Below, piece by piece: positions 13,876 through 18,097 of a stretch of 18,097 nucleotides of DNA. The notes under the pieces are model-generated. The model made no database searches. It was not told the origin of the DNA and saw nothing but the letters and a program-made list of their open reading frames with translations. Each line of letters opens with the position of its first letter. The stretch's first letter is position 1. Source of the DNA: JBQTHP01 sp052389755 (lineage in GTDB: Bacteria > Pseudomonadota > Gammaproteobacteria > Steroidobacterales > Steroidobacteraceae); assembly GCA_052389755.1 (NCBI GenBank), contig JBQTHP010000252.1, forward strand, positions 1-18,097, given 5' to 3'. Position numbers and translations under genes: made by a program.

Positions 13876-14807
13876 CGTGGTATCTCCACACCGCGTTCGG
13901 GAGGCCGATAGAGCAGTTGCGACGGATCCTCGCGCAGGCTGCGAGCGAGGTCCCGCAGCTCTTGCGCGGCGGCCCGGCTGTCGCGCAGCAGCCGCTCGAC
14001 CTCCGGCAGGCCGTCGCGGGTGAAACCGCGCAGATCGTCGGCGTTGTCCGCGAGCATCCGGTCGAGGCGCGCGGTCGCGCTCGCGAGATTCTCGGTCGTC
14101 GATCGCGCGTGCTCGACGGCCTCGCGCAGCTCCGGCCCGCCCTCGTCCGAGAACGTGCGGATACTGCGTGCGACGGCCGCGACGTCATCCGCCATCCGCC
14201 TGAGATCGGCGGCCGCGGCTTCCGCCTCGCGCATGGTCGCGGGCAGGCGCGCCGCGGCAACATCGATGCTCTGCAGCGTCTTCGCAACGGACTCGATGTT
14301 CGCGTCGCTCAGCATTCGCGAGGCGCGCGCGGCGACCTCGCCGGCCTGGGCAAGCACGTCGGGAAGACTCGAGATGAAAAGATCGAAGTTCGAGCGCACG
14401 GACGGGATGACGGGATAGCGCTCGCTCGGCACGCGAGAGCCGAGCGATTTCGTGCCGCGATGGGCGAGCAGATCGACGTACAGCAGGCCCGTCACGCCCT
14501 GCAGCGACAGCTCCGCGACCGTCTGATCGGAGATCGGCGTGTCCGCATCGATGTCGGCGATCACCTGCACGCGGCTCGCCGAACGGCGGTCGATGCGCAG
14601 CGCGTAAACGCGACCGACGTCCACGCCGAGATAGCGGACGGGAGCGCTGCGCTCGAGGCCACTCACGCTGCCTTCGAAGTAGATCTCGTAGCGCTGGTAG
14701 TCGCGGCTGTCGCGCGCATCGGAGTACCAGTAGACGAAGAGCCCGCCCATCACGATCACCAGCAGCACGAACGCGCCGACCGCCGCATAGTTCGCCTCAC
14801 GCTCCAT
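13872..14807 (-). CDS. MlaD-family (MCE) substrate-binding protein of a lipid ABC transporter
   Basis: A 311-residue protein with one N-terminal transmembrane helix (about 9-28) and an MCE domain at about 38-115 (YEIYFEGSVSGLERSAPVRYLGVDVGRVYAL...LQGVTGLLYVDLL). A long Ala/Arg/Glu-rich helical region follows, from about 150 to 300. MCE proteins form periplasmic rings or tubes that shuttle phospholipids between membranes; the helical tail suggests a needle-like extension. The start is the ATG at 14805-14807, which overlaps the ATPase stop as TGATG; the longer open frame to 14870 would lie inside the ATPase gene. Its own stop overlaps the lipoprotein start. Confidence 0.92.
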   Translation of the reverse strand: MEREANYAAVGAFVLLVIVMGGLFVYWYSDARDSRDYQRYEIYFEGSVSGLERSAPVRYLGVDVGRVYALRIDRRSASRVQVIADIDADTPISDQTVAELSLQGVTGLLYVDLLAHRGTKSLGSRVPSERYPVIPSVRSNFDLFISSLPDVLAQAGEVAARASRMLSDANIESVAKTLQSIDVAAARLPATMREAEAAAADLRRMADDVAAVARSIRTFSDEGGPELREAVEHARSTTENLASATARLDRMLADNADDLRGFTRDGLPEVERLLRDSRAAAQELRDLARSLREDPSQLLYRPPERGVEIPR

Positions 14808-15583
14808 CACGGGCCTCCGGCGTGCGCGCGCAAGGCTGCGCGCTCGCCGCGGAAATACGCCTGGATCCACGGATGCGGATGCTCGACGATGCGCTCGAGC
14901 GTGTCGGATGCCATGCGTCGATCTACGATCACACCGACACGATTGCAGGTGCGGAAGATCGTGTCCAGATCGTGCGTGATCATGACGACCGTGAGGTGCA
15001 GCTGTTCCCGCAGGTACATGAGCAGCTCGTCGAAAGCGGCCGCGCTGATGGGATCGAGTCCCGACGTCGGCTCATCGAGAAGGAGGAGTCGCGGGTCGAG
15101 CGCGAGCGCGCGGGCGAGCGCGGCGCGCTTGACCATGCCGCCGGAGAGCTGCGCAGGCAGCTTCCGGGCGGCATCGGCAGACAGGCCGACGAGCCTCAGT
15201 TTCAGCATCGCAAGCTCATCGAGCATGTCCTCGGGGATGCGCAGGTGTTCGATCATCGGCAGCTGCACGTTCTGCAGCACCGTGAGCGACGAGAAGAGCG
15301 CGCCCTGCTGGAACGTGACCCCGTAGCCCGCCTTGATCACGCGCAGCTCGGAGCCGCTCACGCGCGTGATGTCGCGGCCGAGTATCCGCACGAGCCCGGC
15401 CTGGGGCCTGTGCAGTCCGAGAATGGTCCGCAGCAGCACCGATTTCCCCGAGCCCGAGCCGCCGACGATGCCGAAGACTTCGCCTTCGTACACGTCCATG
15501 TCGAGGCCGTCGTGCACGACCTGCGCTCCGAAGCGATTGACGATGCCGCGCGCTTCGACGACGGCTACGGATTCCCGGCCCAT
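14807..15583 (-). CDS. MlaF-type ATP-binding subunit of the lipid ABC transporter
   Basis: A 258-residue ABC ATPase that powers lipid transfer at the inner membrane. Walker A GGSGSGKS is at 41-48, the Q-loop glutamine in TFQQGALFSSLTV at 92-93, the signature LSGGM at 146-150, Walker B LLLLDEP at 166-172 and the H-loop histidine in ITHDLDTIF at 204. The LSGGMVKRAALARAL form of the signature is characteristic of the MlaF/Ttg2A group. The start is the ATG at 15581-15583, which overlaps the permease stop by one base (TGATG). The same open frame continues to 16336, but this is only the shadow of the permease gene. Confidence 0.94.
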   Translation of the reverse strand: MGRESVAVVEARGIVNRFGAQVVHDGLDMDVYEGEVFGIVGGSGSGKSVLLRTILGLHRPQAGLVRILGRDITRVSGSELRVIKAGYGVTFQQGALFSSLTVLQNVQLPMIEHLRIPEDMLDELAMLKLRLVGLSADAARKLPAQLSGGMVKRAALARALALDPRLLLLDEPTSGLDPISAAAFDELLMYLREQLHLTVVMITHDLDTIFRTCNRVGVIVDRRMASDTLERIVEHPHPWIQAYFRGERAALRAHAGGP

Positions 15584-16710
15584 CAGAAGTCGAGCTCCAT
15601 GAACAGCACGGCGAACAGCGCATCCGCGAGAATGACGAGAAAGATCGCCTGCACCACCGCCACGGTCGTCAGCCGGCCGAGCTCGCGCGAGGAGCTGCGC
15701 ACCTGCATGCCGCGGTAGGTGCCGGCCATGGCGATCAGCAGCGCGAATACCGGCGCTTTCACGATTCCGGCCCAGAACGTGGTCGGGGAGATGGCGTCGT
15801 TGACACGATCGAAATACTGGGTGATCGGCATGTCGAGCAGGAGGTGACAGAGGATCGCGCCGCCCAGCAGGCCGATCGCATCGGCCACGACCGTGAGCAG
15901 CGGCAGCGCGACGACGAGACCGAGAATGCGCGGCAGCACGAGCACCTCCACCGGCTCGACACCGGCTGCGTGCAGTGCATCGACCTCCTCGTTCAGGCGC
16001 ATCGCGCCGATCTCGGCCGCAAACGCGCTGCCGGAACGACCGGCGACGATGATCGCGGTGAGCAGCACGCCGAGCTCGCGCAACACGCCGATCGTCACGA
16101 GATCGACGACGAACAGCTCGGCGCCGAAACGTTCGAGCTGCTGCGCGCTCATGTACGCGATGATGACGCTGATCAGGAACGCGATGAGCGCGACGATCGG
16201 AATTGCGGTGATGCCGGTGTCGTAGATGTGGCGCATCACGGAGATCGGCCGCAGGCGGCGGAGGCTGCGTCCGGCGCGCGCGGCGAGGGTCGCGACGCGG
16301 CCAAGGAAGTCGAGCCCGGCCAGCACGTCGTGCCACCGACTCACGATGTGGCGACCGAGCGCGGCGACGGGTTCGTCCGCCTCGGGCTCGAGGCTCGGCA
16401 CGTGCGCGAGCGGGACGTCACCCTCGAGCGTGTTCTCGAGCAGGCGCAGCTGATGCGGCTCGCCCTCGCGGAAGCTCGCCTCTGCGCCCGACGCGCGCAC
16501 GCGTTCGATGAACGCCCGGAGGCGCGACGCGGCCGAAAGATCCAGCGATTGCAGGCCGGTGGTCGAGATGAAGACCTTGCGCGAGCCGTCGAGATCGACG
16601 GCTCCGAGCGCTGCGTCGATCGACGGCAGATCGGCGAGCCGCCAGTCGCCGGCAAGCTCGAGATGCAGGCCGTCGGCGCTGCGGCGCGCCGTCACATACG
16701 TCGCAGGCAT
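15583..16710 (-). CDS. MlaE-family permease fused to an N-terminal STAS domain
   Basis: A 375-residue inner-membrane permease. Residues 1 to about 105 form a STAS domain (LHLELAGDWRLADLPSIDAALGA...VFISTTGLQSLDLSAASRLRAF), the part that in E. coli is the separate protein MlaB. The MlaE domain runs from about 150 to the end with five or so hydrophobic helices and the conserved loop IVAGRSGSAFAAEIGAMRLNEEVDALHAAGVEP. The fusion means that no separate mlaB is needed. It is the first gene of the operon permease-ATPase-MCE protein-lipoprotein, each overlapping the next by 1-4 bases. It diverges from purT across 51 bases, so the two genes must share a compact promoter region. Confidence 0.93.
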   Translation of the reverse strand: MPATYVTARRSADGLHLELAGDWRLADLPSIDAALGAVDLDGSRKVFISTTGLQSLDLSAASRLRAFIERVRASGAEASFREGEPHQLRLLENTLEGDVPLAHVPSLEPEADEPVAALGRHIVSRWHDVLAGLDFLGRVATLAARAGRSLRRLRPISVMRHIYDTGITAIPIVALIAFLISVIIAYMSAQQLERFGAELFVVDLVTIGVLRELGVLLTAIIVAGRSGSAFAAEIGAMRLNEEVDALHAAGVEPVEVLVLPRILGLVVALPLLTVVADAIGLLGGAILCHLLLDMPITQYFDRVNDAISPTTFWAGIVKAPVFALLIAMAGTYRGMQVRSSSRELGRLTTVAVVQAIFLVILADALFAVLFMELDF

Positions 16711-16729
16711 GCCGGAGTTTCGATCAGGT

Positions 16730-16735
16730 TAGACT
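16730..16735 (+). promoter_or_regulatory. possible -10 element of purT
   Basis: TAGACT lies 26 bases before the purT ATG in the 51-bp gap shared with the divergent transporter operon. No convincing -35 box is visible. A classical PurR operator is not evident in the gap. Confidence 0.2.
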
Positions 16736-16761
16736 CCCCGCGAAAGTTTAGCCCAGAACAG

Positions 16762-17952
16762 ATGGTTACGATCGGAACGCCGCTTTCACCTTCGGCCACG
16801 CGGCTGCTGCTGCTCGGCGCAGGGGAGCTCGGCAAGGAAGTCGTGCTCGAGGCGCAGCGGCTCGGGGTCGAGGTCGTCGCGGTAGACCGCTACGCGAACG
16901 CGCCCGCGATGCAGGTGGCGCACCGGTCGCATGTCATCAACATGCTCGACGGCACGGCGCTGCGCGCCGTGATCGAAGGCGAGCGTCCGACCTTCGTCGT
17001 GCCCGAGATCGAGGCGATCGCGACGGCGACACTCGTCGAGCTCGAGCGCGAAGGGCTTACCGTCATCCCCACCGCACGGGCGGCGCGTCTCACGATGGAC
17101 CGCGAAGGAATCCGGAGGCTTGCGGCGGAAGAGCTCCGCGTCGCCACGTCCCCGTACCGATTCGCGGGAACCGAGCGCGAGTATCGCGACGCGGTGGGCG
17201 CGCTCGGACTTCCGTGCGTGGTGAAGCCCGTGATGTCGAGCTCCGGCAAGGGACAGAGCGTCGTGCGCGCTCCGGACGACGTCGAGCGCGCGTGGCACCA
17301 CGCGCAGAAGGGCGGTCGCGCCGGGGCCGGGCGGGTGATCGTCGAAGGTTTCGTCGCGTTCGACTACGAGATCACGCTCCTTACGGTGCGCCATCGCGAG
17401 GGCACGAGCTTCTGCGAGGCCGTCGGGCACCTGCAGATCGACGGCGACTATCGCGAGTCCTGGCAACCGCAGCCCATGAGTCCCCGCGCGCTCGCCGAAG
17501 CGCGGCGCATCGCACGAACGGTGACCGACAATCTCGGCGGCCGCGGTATTTTCGGCGTCGAGCTCTTCGTGAAAGACGACGAGGTGTGGTTCAGCGAAAT
17601 CTCGCCGCGGCCGCACGATACCGGCATGGTGACGCTCATTTCCCAGGACCTGTCGCAGTTCGCGCTGCACGTGCGTGCGATTCTGGGTCTGCCGATTCCG
17701 AACATTGCCCTGCACGGCCCGTCGGCATCGAGTGCCGTTCTCATCGAGGGAAACGGCACCGATACCAGCTTCGCCGGCCTCGAGCAGGCGCTCGCGGAGC
17801 CGGACACTGCGTTGCGCCTTTTCGGCAAACCCGAGGTGCGCGGCAAACGCCGCATGGGCGTTGCGCTCGCACGCGGCAGCACGATCGATGAGGCGCGGGC
17901 CAAGGCCCGGCGCGTCGCCGCGGCGCTCACCGCCGGGGCGAGCGTTCGCTAG
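16762..17952 (+). CDS. purT: formate-dependent phosphoribosylglycinamide formyltransferase
   Basis: A 396-residue ATP-grasp enzyme that makes formyl-GAR from GAR, formate and ATP, the folate-independent third step of purine synthesis. The N-terminal GAGELGKEVVLEAQRLGVEVVAVDRY (19-44) binds GAR. PEIEAIAT (81-88), the nucleotide loop MSSSGKGQS (158-166) and the metal-binding EISPRPHDTGMVTLISQDLSQF complete the PurT signature. The length is close to E. coli PurT (392). The frame is open far upstream to 15844, but that stretch is antisense to the permease; the ATG at 16762 gives the normal N-terminus. It stands alone, divergent from the transporter operon. Confidence 0.95.
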   Translation: MVTIGTPLSPSATRLLLLGAGELGKEVVLEAQRLGVEVVAVDRYANAPAMQVAHRSHVINMLDGTALRAVIEGERPTFVVPEIEAIATATLVELEREGLTVIPTARAARLTMDREGIRRLAAEELRVATSPYRFAGTEREYRDAVGALGLPCVVKPVMSSSGKGQSVVRAPDDVERAWHHAQKGGRAGAGRVIVEGFVAFDYEITLLTVRHREGTSFCEAVGHLQIDGDYRESWQPQPMSPRALAEARRIARTVTDNLGGRGIFGVELFVKDDEVWFSEISPRPHDTGMVTLISQDLSQFALHVRAILGLPIPNIALHGPSASSAVLIEGNGTDTSFAGLEQALAEPDTALRLFGKPEVRGKRRMGVALARGSTIDEARAKARRVAAALTAGASVR

Positions 17953-17964
17953 CCTGGCCAGCGG

Positions 17965-18097
17965 TCACAAGCGTGCGTCGAGCCTGCGAAGCATCAGATC
18001 GAGCTTACCGGCCACGTGGGCGAAGCGAGCGTTGGTCGGTCCGGAGTGCTCGATGGCGTTTTCACCGAGCGAATATCGTGGAGCGAATGAAAACGCC
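17965..18097 (-). CDS. possible 3' end of an unidentified gene, cut by the window edge
   Basis: On the minus strand a frame is open from the window end to a TGA at 17965-17967, about 43 codons, ending GKLDLMLRRLDARL. The GC content of third codon positions is raised in the last 30 codons but lower at the edge. I do not recognise the product. It would converge on purT with a gap of 12 bases. It could also be chance open sequence in GC-rich DNA. Confidence 0.35.
   Translation of the reverse strand, partial: AFSFAPRYSLGENAIEHSGPTNARFAHVAGKLDLMLRRLDARL
18055..18097. repeat. perfect 10-bp inverted repeat at the very end of the window
   Basis: GGCGTTTTCA at 18055-18064 pairs exactly with TGAAAACGCC at 18088-18097, the last bases of the window. 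The spacer plus flank holds a direct repeat, GAGCGAAT, at 18067 and 18081. The stretch is more AT-rich than its surroundings. Confidence 0.7.

Noticed and set aside
14808..14870. Upstream extension of the MCE gene
   Set aside because: It lies inside the ATPase coding region and adds an Arg-rich tail before the membrane helix; the coupled ATG at 14807 fits better.
15844..16761. Upstream extension of the purT frame
   Set aside because: It is antisense to the MlaE permease and would add about 300 residues not found in PurT; the ATG at 16762 gives the expected length.

Overview
This is a high-GC, gene-dense stretch of bacterial chromosome, most likely from a gammaproteobacterium. The gene set supports this: glutathione reductase, oligopeptidase A, a YgiM-like SH3 protein with a C-terminal membrane anchor, exonuclease III, formate-dependent PurT and an MCE/Mla-type lipid transport operon. 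I infer the class from families and gene order only and cannot name a genus. I found no rRNA, tRNA, CRISPR array or phage genes.

Layout, left to right. Bases 1-147 are non-coding sequence downstream of gor, which runs on the minus strand. Divergent from gor is a plus-strand run: the M3 oligopeptidase (prlC), the SH3/anchor protein (4-bp overlap), exonuclease III, and an HD-domain putative phosphohydrolase. The next block, about 6206-8291, is a complete insertion sequence of about 2.09 kb. It has 22-bp terminal inverted repeats, a small DUF6788-type ORF and a DDE transposase. It sits exactly at the stop codon of a minus-strand M15/VanY-type carboxypeptidase. After this come a membrane-bound PAS-GGDEF-EAL c-di-GMP protein and an overlapping phospholipase-D-family protein on the plus strand. 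Converging on them is a tightly coupled four-gene minus-strand operon: STAS-MlaE permease, MlaF ATPase, MlaD/MCE protein and a PqiC-like lipoprotein. This is a complete inner-membrane lipid transporter with its outer-membrane-facing partner. Divergent from that operon is purT. The last ~130 bases may hold the 3' end of another minus-strand gene.

The window is mostly housekeeping and envelope biology (redox, peptide turnover, DNA repair, lipid trafficking, purine synthesis, c-di-GMP). I see no clearly new defence or biosynthetic system. The most unusual structure is at the 3' ends of genes. Short 7- or 9-bp imperfect tandem repeats, arranged as inverted arms, run across the stop codons of converging genes. 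In the clearest case both converging genes use a TAA embedded in the same register of the same 9-bp unit, and the insertion sequence landed right there.
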